Assembly (NCBI RefSeq): GCF_014145675.1
Contig: NZ_JACGZW010000006.1
Coordinates: 62,001 to 126,000 of the forward strand
DNA length: 64,000 nucleotides
Origin: Amycolatopsis dendrobii
GTDB lineage: Bacteria; Actinomycetota; Actinomycetes; Mycobacteriales; Pseudonocardiaceae
Direction of reading: 5' to 3'
Notes under the pieces: model-generated
The model's database searches: none
What the model saw: only the letters and a program-made list of their open reading frames with translations
What the model was told of the DNA's origin: nothing
Program-made: the position numbers and the translations under genes
Shown: piece after piece, positions 1 to 7,553 of the stretch
Layout of the letters: the number at the start of each line of letters is the position of its first letter
Position numbering within the stretch: position 1 is the first letter of the stretch

Positions 1-344
1 ACCGCGACCTTCGTGATCGGCAGGCCGCGCGCCGCCGCTTCCAAGGACAGGATCGCGCCGGAGGAGTGGCCGAACACCGCGGCCGAGCCGCCGACGGCCT
101 CGATCAGCACTTCCAGGTCGTCGATCTCGCGCTCGACCGCGTAGACCGGCGCGTCTCCGCTGTCGCCGCGGCCTCTCCGGTCGTAGGCGATCGCGGTGAA
201 ACCGGCGTCGGCCAGCACCGCGGCGAGCCTGGCGACGGTCGTGCGGTCGTTCACCGCGCCGCCGGCCAGCAGCACCGGCGAACCCGAGCCGTAGGTGTCG
301 AAGGCGATCGGGGTGCCGTCGGCGGACGTGACGGTGGCGGTCAT
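1..344 (-). CDS. alpha/beta hydrolase, N-terminal part (gene runs off the window start)
   Basis: The ATG at 344 follows a GGAGGAAAG ribosome site. The visible 114 residues begin MTATVTSADGTPIAFDTYG and show a hydrolase N-terminus: a short beta strand pair, the turn YDRRGRGDSG, and the nucleophile elbow GHSSG with its likely catalytic Ser. This matches the alpha/beta-hydrolase fold. The acid and His of the triad lie beyond the window. The substrate cannot be told. It is the last gene before the conserved ung-thiL block and reads in the same direction as ung, with about 70 bases between them. Confidence 0.8.
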   Translation of the reverse strand, partial: MTATVTSADGTPIAFDTYGSGSPVLLAGGAVNDRTTVARLAAVLADAGFTAIAYDRRGRGDSGDAPVYAVEREIDDLEVLIEAVGGSAAVFGHSSGAILSLEAAARGLPITKVA

Positions 345-417
345 GGCTTTCCTCCAGGGTTTCAGTCGCTGCTTACCCTGGTGGTCGGCGCCGATCGCCG
401 GAACCGGACACGCCGCG

Positions 418-1116
418 TCAGGGAAGTTTCCAGTCGAGCGGTTCCGCGCCCTGCTGGACCAGCAGCTGGTTCGCGCGGCTGAACGGGCGCGATCCGAAGA
501 AACCGTTGCGCGCCGACAGCGGGCTCGGATGCGCCGATTCGATGCACGGCACGTCGCCGAGCATCGGCCGCAGGTTCCGCGCGTTGCGGCCCCACAGGAT
601 CGCCACCAGCGGTCCGCCGCGCGCGGCGAGCGCCTTGATCGCCTGCTCGGTGACCTGTTCCCAGCCCTTGCCCTGATGCGAGTTCGACTTGTGCGGCTGC
701 ACGGTGAGCGACCGGTTCAGCAGCAGCACGCCCTGCTCCGCCCACGGGGTCAGGTCGCCGTTGGACGGCGTCGGATGGCCGAGATCCTCGCAGTACTCCT
801 GGTAGATGTTGATCAGGCTCTTCGGGATCGGCCGCACGTCCGGGGCCACCGAAAAGCTCAGGCCGACCGCGTGCCCCGGCGTCGGGTACGGGTCCTGGCC
901 CACGATCAGCACGCGGACGTCGTCGAACGGCTGCTTGAACGCGCGCAGCACGTGCTCGCCCGCGGGAAGATAGGTGCGGCCCGCGGCGATCTCGGCGCGG
1001 AGGAACTCCCCCATCGCGGCGACCTGCGGGGCCACTGGTTCAAGGGCTTTCGCCCAGCCGGCTTCGACGATTTCGTCCAGCGGTCGTCCAGTCACGGCCC
1101 GCGAGCCTAGCGCCAC
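418..1116 (-). CDS. ung: uracil-DNA glycosylase, family 1
   Basis: Removes uracil from DNA at the start of base-excision repair. The 232-residue length is normal for family 1. All signatures are present: GQDPYPTPGHAVGLSFSV near residues 73-90 with catalytic Asp75, the LLLN strand at 131-134, the VAILWGRNA strand and the HPSPLSA loop at 196-202 with catalytic His196. The longest frame starts at a GTG at 1116. A second GTG at 1095 (protein starting TGRPLDEIV) is equally possible because neither has a strong ribosome site. In Mycobacterium tuberculosis ung also sits beside thiL, which supports the call; here a carbonic-anhydrase-like gene and an acetyltransferase lie between the two. Confidence 0.97.
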   Translation of the reverse strand: MALGSRAVTGRPLDEIVEAGWAKALEPVAPQVAAMGEFLRAEIAAGRTYLPAGEHVLRAFKQPFDDVRVLIVGQDPYPTPGHAVGLSFSVAPDVRPIPKSLINIYQEYCEDLGHPTPSNGDLTPWAEQGVLLLNRSLTVQPHKSNSHQGKGWEQVTEQAIKALAARGGPLVAILWGRNARNLRPMLGDVPCIESAHPSPLSARNGFFGSRPFSRANQLLVQQGAEPLDWKLP

Positions 1117-1126
1117 GTGCGCGGCG

Positions 1127-1657
1127 TCACTGTGGCGGGTCCAGCCTGCGCAACTCGGCCCGGAACCGGGCGCCGCGGCGGACGTAGGAATCCACGACCG
1201 CGGCGATCTGGTCTTCGGAAAACGACTTGTTCGGCCGCGTTTTCGCCGGAACTCCCAGCGCGATCTCGCCGGTGCCGACCGTCGATTCGTACGACAGCAC
1301 CGCGCCCGCGCCGACCATGCCGCCGTCCTCGATCACGCTTCCGTTCAGCACCACCGAACCCGACGCGATCAGGCAGCCGGTGCCGATCGTCGCGCCCTCG
1401 ATGTGCACCGCGTGCCCGACCGCCGAGGACGGGCCCACGATCGTCGGATGCCGCGCGGTGCAGTGGACGACGCAGCCGTCCTGCACGTTCGAGCGTTCGC
1501 CGATCTCGATGTACCCGTGGTCGCCGCGCAGCACCGTCTGCGGCCAGACCGAGGCGCGCGCGCCGATCCGGACGTCGCCGATCACGGTGGCGTCGGGATG
1601 GACGTAGGCGTCCGGGTGGATGGTCGGGACCAGGTCGCCGAGCGCGTAGATGGCCAA
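1127..1657 (-). CDS. gamma-carbonic-anhydrase-like left-handed beta-helix protein
   Basis: The 176 residues are built of hexapeptide repeats (for example VIGDVRIGARASVW) of the LbetaH fold used by gamma carbonic anhydrases and related acyltransferase-like proteins. Family landmarks are LRGD at 43-46, NVQDGCVVH with His65, and GH at 81-82. The third zinc-binding His of the canonical family aligns with Glu87, while an extra His sits at 85, so anhydrase activity is doubtful. The start is a TTG at 1657. It is the only start codon before the upstream gene and has a GGAGG ribosome site six bases before it. Same-strand neighbours are ung downstream and an acetyltransferase upstream. Confidence 0.85.
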   Translation of the reverse strand: MAIYALGDLVPTIHPDAYVHPDATVIGDVRIGARASVWPQTVLRGDHGYIEIGERSNVQDGCVVHCTARHPTIVGPSSAVGHAVHIEGATIGTGCLIASGSVVLNGSVIEDGGMVGAGAVLSYESTVGTGEIALGVPAKTRPNKSFSEDQIAAVVDSYVRRGARFRAELRRLDPPQ

Positions 1658-1679
1658 AGCCGCCTCCGGGTCGAAGTCG

Positions 1680-2162
1680 TCAGAGTGGTCGGTCGAGATC
1701 CTTGCCGTAATACCGGCTTTCGGGCATATCGCCGTAATAGCCGAAAGCCGGGACCTCGGCGTAGCCCGACGAACGGTAGAGGGCGATCGCTTCCGGCTGT
1801 TCGGTGCCCGTCTCCAGCACGACGCGGCGGCGTCCGGCGGCGACCGCGGTGCGCTCCAGTTCGGCGAGCATCGCGCGGGCGAAACCGCGGCCCCGCGCGG
1901 ATTCGATCACGTACATCCGTTTCAGCTCGACGTCGCCGGGCCGGAACGTCGGCTCGGGACCGTCGTGCGCGCGCCACGCGCCGGACGCCACCGGCACGTT
2001 GTCCAGGTATCCGACCAGGAACAGGCCCCGAGGCGGCGCGAACTCCGCGGGGTCCATCGGGGTCACGTCCTCGGAGCCGTAGCGGCGCACGTATTCCAGC
2101 TGCACCTCGGCCATCAGCTTGGCGGCGTCGGGATGGTCGAAGGCCACGACACGGATGTCCAC
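1680..2162 (-). CDS. GNAT family N-acetyltransferase
   Basis: A 160-residue single-domain GNAT protein. It has the acetyl-CoA pyrophosphate-binding loop in the form RGRGFARAML (about residues 95-104), preceded by the beta4 strand ELKRMYVIESARG, and a C-terminal strand ending YGDMPESRYYGKDL. GNATs move an acetyl group from acetyl-CoA to an amine; the acceptor is unknown. The ATG at 2162 lies just downstream of thiL, which ends at 2183, so thiL, this gene, the beta-helix gene and ung form one closely packed same-strand run and are probably cotranscribed. Confidence 0.9.
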   Translation of the reverse strand: MDIRVVAFDHPDAAKLMAEVQLEYVRRYGSEDVTPMDPAEFAPPRGLFLVGYLDNVPVASGAWRAHDGPEPTFRPGDVELKRMYVIESARGRGFARAMLAELERTAVAAGRRRVVLETGTEQPEAIALYRSSGYAEVPAFGYYGDMPESRYYGKDLDRPL

Positions 2163-2182
2163 GGCGCCAGCCTAATGAAGGA

Positions 2183-3142
2183 TCACTGCTGCCAGTGCTC
2201 CCAGCCGCCCTGCTGGTCGTACTCGCGTCCGTCCACTGTGACCCCGGAGCCGGGCATGGTGACCACGCCGATCTTGCGCCAGCCCTCGGGAAGGTCGTCG
2301 AACGGCGGGAACGTCGCGACCAGCGCGTGGTCCTCGCCGCCGGTCAGCACCCACTGCAACGGGTCCGCGCCGAGCGCGCTGCCGACCTCCTTCAGCCGCG
2401 TCGACACCTCGAGCTGCGCGGTCTGCACGTCGAGCCCGACCTCGGACGCCGCGGCCAAGTGCGCGAGGTCGGCCAAGAGCCCGTCGGAGATGTCCATCAT
2501 CGCCGTCGCGCCGGCGAGCGCGGCCTGCGGACCGGCCGCGTAGGGCGGTTCCGGGCAGCGCTGCGCGTTCACCACGCCGACCGGCGACCGGAATCCGCGG
2601 CGCAGCACCGCGAGCCCGGCCGCGGCCCAGCCGAGCCGCCCGCACACCGCGAGCACGTCGCCGGGGCGCGCACCGGACCGGGTCACCGGTTCGCGGTCTT
2701 CGAGGTCGCCCAATGCGGTGACGCTGATCACGAGCTGGTCCGCGCTCACCAGATCGCCGCCGGACACCCCGATCCCTGCCGCGCCCGCCTCGGTCCACAT
2801 GCCGTCCATGATCTCGGTCACGACCTGCGCGGGAGTGTCCGCCGGGCACGCGATCCCGACGACCACCGACGTCGGCTTCGCTCCCATCGCCGCGACGTCG
2901 GACAGATTCACCGCGACCGCTTTGCGCCCGACCTGCTCCGGGCTCGACCAGTCGAGCCGGAAATGCACGCCGTGGACCAGCACGTCGGTCGTCACGACCA
3001 CGCGGCCGTCCGGCGCGGCGAGAACCGCCGCGTCGTCGCCCGGGCCCAGCAGTGTCGAAGGCGGCTGCGCGCGTCCTTCGGTGACCCGCCGGATCAGGCC
3101 GAACTCGCCTGTCGCGGCCACCGAGTGCTCGTCCGGTGACAC
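2183..3142 (-). CDS. thiL: thiamine-monophosphate kinase
   Basis: Phosphorylates thiamine monophosphate to thiamine pyrophosphate with ATP, the last step of thiamine cofactor synthesis in the cytoplasm. The 319 residues have the AIR-synthase/PurM fold with the glycine-rich GPGDDAAV at 33-40, the TTDVLVHGVHF segment at 51-61 (metal and phosphate ligands), NLSDVAAMGA, VSGGD and the C-terminal TGGEDHALV. The GTG start at 3142 is set by an AGGAGGTGA ribosome site a few bases upstream. It is divergent from the Lrp-domain gene, leaving about 145 bases for both promoters. Confidence 0.96.
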   Translation of the reverse strand: MSPDEHSVAATGEFGLIRRVTEGRAQPPSTLLGPGDDAAVLAAPDGRVVVTTDVLVHGVHFRLDWSSPEQVGRKAVAVNLSDVAAMGAKPTSVVVGIACPADTPAQVVTEIMDGMWTEAGAAGIGVSGGDLVSADQLVISVTALGDLEDREPVTRSGARPGDVLAVCGRLGWAAAGLAVLRRGFRSPVGVVNAQRCPEPPYAAGPQAALAGATAMMDISDGLLADLAHLAAASEVGLDVQTAQLEVSTRLKEVGSALGADPLQWVLTGGEDHALVATFPPFDDLPEGWRKIGVVTMPGSGVTVDGREYDQQGGWEHWQQ

Positions 3143-3288
3143 CGGTCACCTCCTGTTTCCCTCGCCTGTGTCGGATCGGCCACCGACTATCGGATCCCCT
3201 AGGTTTTTCCCAGGGCTGGCGCTACGTTTCCTACACCGTCTACACCGTTCCTACCTCGACTCACTCGCAACCGACGAAAGGGCACGCC

Positions 3289-3522
3289 GTGGTCCACGCA
3301 TACATCCTCATCCAGACCGAGGTCGGCAAGGCGGCCGCGGTGGCTGCGGAGATCGCCGGGGTCCCGGGCGTGACCAGCTCCGAGGACGTCACCGGCCCGT
3401 ACGACGTGATCGTGCGCGCCGCCGCGGACACAGTGGACCAGCTCGGCCAGCTCGTCGTCGCCCGCGTGCAGAACGTGGAAGGGATCACGCGCACGCTGAC
3501 CTGCCCGGTCGTGCATCTCTGA
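3289..3522 (+). CDS. stand-alone Lrp/AsnC ligand-binding domain protein
   Basis: The GTG at 3289 gives 77 residues (VHAYILIQTEVGKAAAVAAE...). They form only the beta-alpha-beta-beta-alpha-beta ligand-sensing (RAM) half of Lrp/AsnC regulators, with no helix-turn-helix. A longer frame opens at 3136, but its extra N-terminus covers the thiL promoter region and looks non-coding. A purine-rich CGAAAGGG precedes the chosen start. Such half-Lrp proteins can multimerise and may sense amino acids or modulate full-length Lrp proteins. Its position between thiL and the DUF3515 gene matches the mycobacterial order. Confidence 0.85.
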   Translation: MVHAYILIQTEVGKAAAVAAEIAGVPGVTSSEDVTGPYDVIVRAAADTVDQLGQLVVARVQNVEGITRTLTCPVVHL

Positions 3523-3541
3523 GCCGTGGTCCACTGAGGCG

Positions 3542-4081
3542 GTGGCAGACACCGACACCGGGGCTCCGCCGAAGGTCGTCCTCGTCACCGCGTCGTTGCT
3601 CGTGGCCGCGCTGGCGGTCGCGGTCGCGGTCGTCGCGCTGACGAAGAGCTCCTCCGGACAGCCCGATCCGAACCAGCCGCTCGCGCTCGTGTCCGTTCCC
3701 GCGCCGCAGGCCGGGTCGCCCGACTGCGCGAAGCTGATCGCCGGGGTCCCGGCCACGCTCACGTCGAACGGCAAGGAACTGTCGCCGCGCACGCTCGCCG
3801 AGCCCGCGCCGAAGGCCACCGTCGCGTGGGGCGAACCGGACCCGGTCGTGCTGCGCTGCGGCCTCGAACGTCCGCCCGAGCTCACCCCGACCGCGCAACT
3901 GCGCGTGGTCAACAAGGTGCAGTGGCTGCAGATCGAGCAGGGCGGTTCGGCCACCTGGTACGCGGTCGACCGGCCGGTCTACCTCGCGCTGACCGTCCCG
4001 GAGAGCGCGGGAACGGGTCCGCTTCAGGCGGTTTCGGACGCGATCGCGGCGAAGCTGCCGGTCAAGCCCTTGAAGTTCTAG
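3542..4081 (+). CDS. DUF3515 membrane-anchored protein
   Basis: A 179-residue protein with one N-terminal transmembrane segment (residues about 12-33, VLVTASLLVAALAVAVAVVAL) and an extracytoplasmic domain. The domain has two Cys (in SPDCAKLI and LRCGLE) that could form a disulfide, and the family-typical ATVAWGEPDPVVLRCG and YAVDRPVYLALTVP segments. The function of the family is unknown. In mycobacteria it lies next to ddl, which suggests a cell-envelope role. Here an accessory block separates it from ddl. The GTG start lies 20 bases after the Lrp-domain gene. The 3' end overlaps the convergent transporter by 20 bases. Confidence 0.88.
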   Translation: MADTDTGAPPKVVLVTASLLVAALAVAVAVVALTKSSSGQPDPNQPLALVSVPAPQAGSPDCAKLIAGVPATLTSNGKELSPRTLAEPAPKATVAWGEPDPVVLRCGLERPPELTPTAQLRVVNKVQWLQIEQGGSATWYAVDRPVYLALTVPESAGTGPLQAVSDAIAAKLPVKPLKF

Positions 4082-5402
4082 CCGCGATCGTTTCCAGCGA
4101 TTCGCCGGTGGTGCGCGGGCCGAGCACGGCGACGTCGATCATCAGCAGCACCATCGCGCCCGCGACCACGGCGAACATCGTCGTCGCGCCCGCCGAATGC
4201 AGGATCGGCAGCAGTACGAACGGCATCGCGGCCGTCGCCAGCCGGGACAGCGCGTAGGCCGATCCGGCGGCGGTGCCGCGCAGCGACGTCGGGAACAGCT
4301 CGCCCTGGTAGGTGTGGAAGGCGTTGGAGAAGACGTTGCTGACGGCGGTGTAGCAGAACCCGAATACCGCGATCAGCACTCCGGAAGTGGCGTAGCCGAA
4401 GGCAAGCCCGAACACCGCCATCGCCGCCGCGCTCGCGACGATCAGCCATTTGCGTTCCAGCCGTTCGATGACCGGGATGGACAGCGCGGAGCCGATCGGA
4501 TAGCCGAGGAAGGTGAGCGCGCTGAAGGTCAGCGAGGTGACGAGGCCGAAACCCTTGGCCGCCAGCACAATCGGCACCAGCGAGCCGAAACCGTAGTAGC
4601 CGAATGATTGCAGCAACTGGAAGACGTACAGCATCGCGGTGCGCCGGAACCACGGCGGACGCAGCAACGCCGACGCGCGAACTGGTTCGGGCGCGGGCGG
4701 TTCCGGTTCCGGCTCGGGCAACGGCCGCGGCGCGCTCGCTTCGAGCTTGCGCACGATCTCGTCCGCTTCGCCGATTCTTCCTTGTGCCGCAAGCCAACGC
4801 GGTGATTCGGGCAGCGTGAACCGCAGCGCCCACACGACCGCCGCACCGAGCGCGCCGATCACGAACAGCCAGCGCCAGCCGTCGATGCCGAGCGGCGCGT
4901 GGCCGACGAGCGCGCGGGCGAGGAATCCGGCAGCGGGGACGCCGCAGAAGCCGATGGTGTAAGCCCAGGCTGTCGCGCGGCCGCGCGCTCGGGCGGGCAG
5001 CAGGTCGGCGAGGTAGGCGTCAGCGACCGGCAGTTCCGCGCCGATGCCGATCCCGGCGATGAAACGGCAGATCACCAGCATCCACACGTCCGTGCTGAAC
5101 GCGCCGAGCAGCGTGAACACCGAGTACAGGCCCAGGGTGAGCAGGAACGCGCGCCGCCTGCCGAGCCGGTCGGCCAGCCTGCCGAGGAACACCGCGCCCA
5201 CGAAGGCGCCGACGAACGCCGACGCCAGGACGTACTTCAGCGTCGTCGGGGTGACGCCGAACTCCTTGGTGAGGACGGTGCTGATGGTCGCGGCGAGGAA
5301 CAGGTCGTAGAGGTCGAAGAAGGTCGCGATGCCGACCACTGCCACGAAGTACCGGTGCCGCCGGGTGACCGGGAGCCGGTCGAGGCGGGATGCGATCTGC
5401 AC
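4062..5402 (-). CDS. MFS transporter, metabolite:proton symporter type
   Basis: A 446-residue major-facilitator protein with about 12 membrane segments. The family signature between helices 2 and 3 is GRLADRLGRRRAF, and GIGIGAELPVADAYLADLLP is in the helix 4-5 region. A charged, Pro/Glu-rich central loop (PRPLPEPEPEPPAPEP) separates the two halves. The sequence resembles the sugar/organic-acid symporter branch that includes NiaP and SV2-like carriers, but the substrate cannot be assigned. The start is a GTG at 5402. It is divergent from the ECF sigma gene, and the shared 93-base intergenic region contains an 8-bp inverted repeat. Confidence 0.88.
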   Translation of the reverse strand: MQIASRLDRLPVTRRHRYFVAVVGIATFFDLYDLFLAATISTVLTKEFGVTPTTLKYVLASAFVGAFVGAVFLGRLADRLGRRRAFLLTLGLYSVFTLLGAFSTDVWMLVICRFIAGIGIGAELPVADAYLADLLPARARGRATAWAYTIGFCGVPAAGFLARALVGHAPLGIDGWRWLFVIGALGAAVVWALRFTLPESPRWLAAQGRIGEADEIVRKLEASAPRPLPEPEPEPPAPEPVRASALLRPPWFRRTAMLYVFQLLQSFGYYGFGSLVPIVLAAKGFGLVTSLTFSALTFLGYPIGSALSIPVIERLERKWLIVASAAAMAVFGLAFGYATSGVLIAVFGFCYTAVSNVFSNAFHTYQGELFPTSLRGTAAGSAYALSRLATAAMPFVLLPILHSAGATTMFAVVAGAMVLLMIDVAVLGPRTTGESLETIAARTSRA

Positions 5403-5432
5403 GCGCTGTTTTCCTTACCGGGCTGGGGATGT

Positions 5433-5456
5433 GCGGGGATCATCGTAAATCCCCGC
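5433..5456. promoter_or_regulatory. inverted repeat between MFS and ECF41 sigma genes
   Basis: GCGGGGAT at 5433-5440 and ATCCCCGC at 5449-5456 are perfect 8-bp arms around an 8-base spacer. The element is centred in the divergent intergenic region, 31 bases from one start and 40 from the other, so it may be an operator shared by both genes. A hairpin in the 5' leader of either transcript is an alternative. Confidence 0.45.
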
Positions 5457-5495
5457 GACCGAGTTCGCGGCGCGGTTTCTGAGAGGCTGGAAGGC

Positions 5496-6374
5496 GTGAC
5501 GGTTGAGGAGTTCGAGCGGCACCGTTCGAAACTGTTCGGACTGGCGTACCGGATGCTGGGTTCCGCAGAGGAGGCCGAAGACGTCGTCCAGGACGCTTTC
5601 CTGCGCTGGCATCGGGCCGAGGCGGTCGCGTCGCCGTGGGCGTGGCTGGCCAAAGTCGCCACCAATCTGTGTGTGAACAGGCTGACGTCGGCACGGGCGC
5701 GCCGGGAGAACTACGTCGGCTTCTGGCTGCCGGAGCCTGTCCTCACCGAGAACGGCGCGCTGGGCCCGCTCGACCGCGCCGAGCAGCGGGAGATCGTCTC
5801 GCTGGCCTTCCTGGTGCTGCTGGAAAACCTCAACCCCGTGGAACGCGCGGTGTTCGTCCTGCGCGAAGCCTTCGGCTACAGCCATCGGGAGACGGCCGAG
5901 GTCATCAATGCCACCGAGGCGAACTCCCGGCAGCTGTACGCCCGAGCCCGCCGGCGCCTGACCGAGGCCCGCGCGGGTTCCGCTTGCCGGACGTCCCCTC
6001 GCCGCGACTTGGTGGAAAGGTTCCTGGCCGCGGCGGAACAGGGTGACGTGCCGGGACTGGAGAAGGTGCTGGCCGAGGACGTGACGGTGTGGGTGGACGG
6101 CGGCGGCAAGGTCGGCGCCGCCCGGCGGCCTATCTCCGGCATCGGCAAGGTGGCGCGCTACCTGGCGGGATCGTTCCGCCTCGCCGGTACGGAGACGACC
6201 TTGTCGGCCGCGGAAGTGAACGGCTCGCCGGGCTTGCTGGCCCGTGCGGGCGGGACGCTGGTGGGAGTGCTGGTGCCGGAGACGTCGGACAGCCGGGTCA
6301 CCGGCATTCGCATCGTCGCCAACCCGGACAAACTCCGGGCGTTGTCACGTTCGGGAGCCCTGCCCGGTTCTTAA
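5496..6374 (+). CDS. ECF41-type (SigJ-like) RNA polymerase sigma factor with SnoaL-like C-terminal domain
   Basis: The GTG at 5496 gives 292 residues. Region sigma2 is near residues 6-72 (RSKLFGLAYRMLGSAEEAEDVVQDAFLRW contains the core of 2.1-2.2). Sigma4 is near 105-160 (LVLLENLNPVERAVFVLREAFGYSHRETAEVI). A SnoaL-like domain follows (DLVERFLAAAEQGDVPGLEKVLAEDVTVWVDGG). This order, with the extra domain acting as a built-in regulator in place of an anti-sigma factor, is the hallmark of group ECF41. Members usually sit beside a carboxymuconolactone decarboxylase, oxidoreductase or epimerase gene. Here the downstream gene is such an epimerase-like gene. Confidence 0.92.
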   Translation: MTVEEFERHRSKLFGLAYRMLGSAEEAEDVVQDAFLRWHRAEAVASPWAWLAKVATNLCVNRLTSARARRENYVGFWLPEPVLTENGALGPLDRAEQREIVSLAFLVLLENLNPVERAVFVLREAFGYSHRETAEVINATEANSRQLYARARRRLTEARAGSACRTSPRRDLVERFLAAAEQGDVPGLEKVLAEDVTVWVDGGGKVGAARRPISGIGKVARYLAGSFRLAGTETTLSAAEVNGSPGLLARAGGTLVGVLVPETSDSRVTGIRIVANPDKLRALSRSGALPGS

Positions 6375-6411
6375 CGGGGAAACTCGCTCTCTCTCCCGGA
6401 GGAATTCACCC

Positions 6412-7150
6412 GTGACGAACCTGATCCTGGTGACAGGCGGCACCGGCCGGCTCGGCCGCGCTCGTTCCGCGTCTCGCTGCGGACGGTCACGCCGTCCGCG
6501 TCCTGAGCCGCAGACCCCCGGCAAACGAGCACACCCGCCGCGGCGACCTGCGCACCGGCGAGGGCCTCGACGACGCGCTCGACGGCGTCGAGGCGATCGT
6601 CCACTGCGCGACCGGAAACGGCCGTTCGGACATCGACGGCACCCGCAATCTCGTCCAAGCGGCGGCGCGAGCCGGGCGGCCGCATCTGCTGTACGTGTCG
6701 ATCGTCGGCGTCGACCGGGTGGAATTGCCCTACTACCGCGCGAAACTGGCTTGCGAGCAGCTCGTGGAACGCTCCGGTCTGCCGTGGACGATCCAGCGGG
6801 CGACGCAGTTCCACGAACTCGTCGTCTGGATGTGCACGAGCCAGCGATGGCTGCCGATGATCTTGATGCCCCGCGGAGTCAGCTTCCAGCCCGTCGACAC
6901 CGGAGACGTGGCCGCCCGCCTGGCCGCGCTGATCGGTGCGCCTGCCGGACGAGCACCCGATCTAGGCGGACCCGAGGTGCGCCCCGCCGCCGACCTGGCC
7001 CGCGCGTACGCTCGCTCGCGCGCCCTCCGGCGACCGGTGCTGTCGGTGCCGTTGCCCGGGACGGCCGTCCGCGGCTACCGCGAAGGGGGACATCTGACCC
7101 CCGGCCACGCCGACGGCCGGATCACCTTCGACCAGTTCCTCGCCGCATGA
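6412..7150 (+). pseudogene. NmrA/atypical SDR epimerase-like gene, frameshifted near codon 16
   Basis: A GTG at 6412 with a GGAGGAATT ribosome site starts MTNLILVTGGTGRLGR, a Rossmann GGTGRLG NAD(P)-binding loop. The frame is then lost at 6456-6461 and resumes in another frame as ALVPRLAADGHAVRVLSRRP, running intact to the stop at 7148-7150 (about 245 residues in total). Restoring two bases in the short CG run (CCGCGCTCG to CCGCGCGCTCG) repairs it exactly. The body matches NmrA-like oxidoreductases (YVSIVGVDRVELPYYRAKLACEQLVERSG). It is the expected partner of the ECF41 sigma gene upstream. Either the gene is recently inactivated or the base call is wrong; the otherwise undamaged reading frame fits both. 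Confidence 0.8.
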
Positions 7151-7545
7151 GCGCCCGCATCTGGCTGCGCACGGGCTTGGCGTTCCTTGCCACAGTGCAG
7201 TTCGCCGTGGGGAACTGGGCGCTGTGGTCACCGCGCTCGTTCTTCGACATTCCGTGGGTGGGCATGCGCATGCCCTACAACGCGCATTTGATGATGGACT
7301 ACGGCGCGATGAGCCTGGCCACCTCGGTGGTGCTGGGCGTGAGCTTCTTCGCCGCACGCCGGAACCTGGCCCGGACCGCGCTCGCGGTGTACCTGACGTT
7401 CGCCGCGCCGCACCTGGTGATCCATCTGCGGCTGCTGCACCATCTCACGCCCGGCGAACGCATGCCGTTGGTGATCGCGCTCGCCGCGGCCGTCGTGCTC
7501 CCGCTGGTGCTGCTTCCGCTCACCGGGCGGCTGGAGAAAACGTAG
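7147..7545 (+). CDS. small integral membrane protein, four predicted helices
   Basis: A 132-residue hydrophobic protein starting at an ATG that overlaps the stop of the epimerase gene (ATGA), so it is translationally coupled to it. Hydrophobic stretches lie near residues 5-22, 48-66, 77-95 and 107-125. A His-rich stretch (PHLVIHLRLLHHLTP) lies between the third and fourth. It resembles small uncharacterised actinobacterial membrane proteins. I cannot assign a function. Its coupling suggests it belongs to the ECF41 unit. Confidence 0.75.
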   Translation: MSARIWLRTGLAFLATVQFAVGNWALWSPRSFFDIPWVGMRMPYNAHLMMDYGAMSLATSVVLGVSFFAARRNLARTALAVYLTFAAPHLVIHLRLLHHLTPGERMPLVIALAAAVVLPLVLLPLTGRLEKT

Positions 7546-7553
7546 CCCGCTCC

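Noticed and set aside
6344..6350. TGTCACG as an ECF41 promoter for the epimerase gene
   Set aside because: The -35-like TGTCAC is present, but no CGTC lies at the proper distance downstream, so I do not call a promoter.
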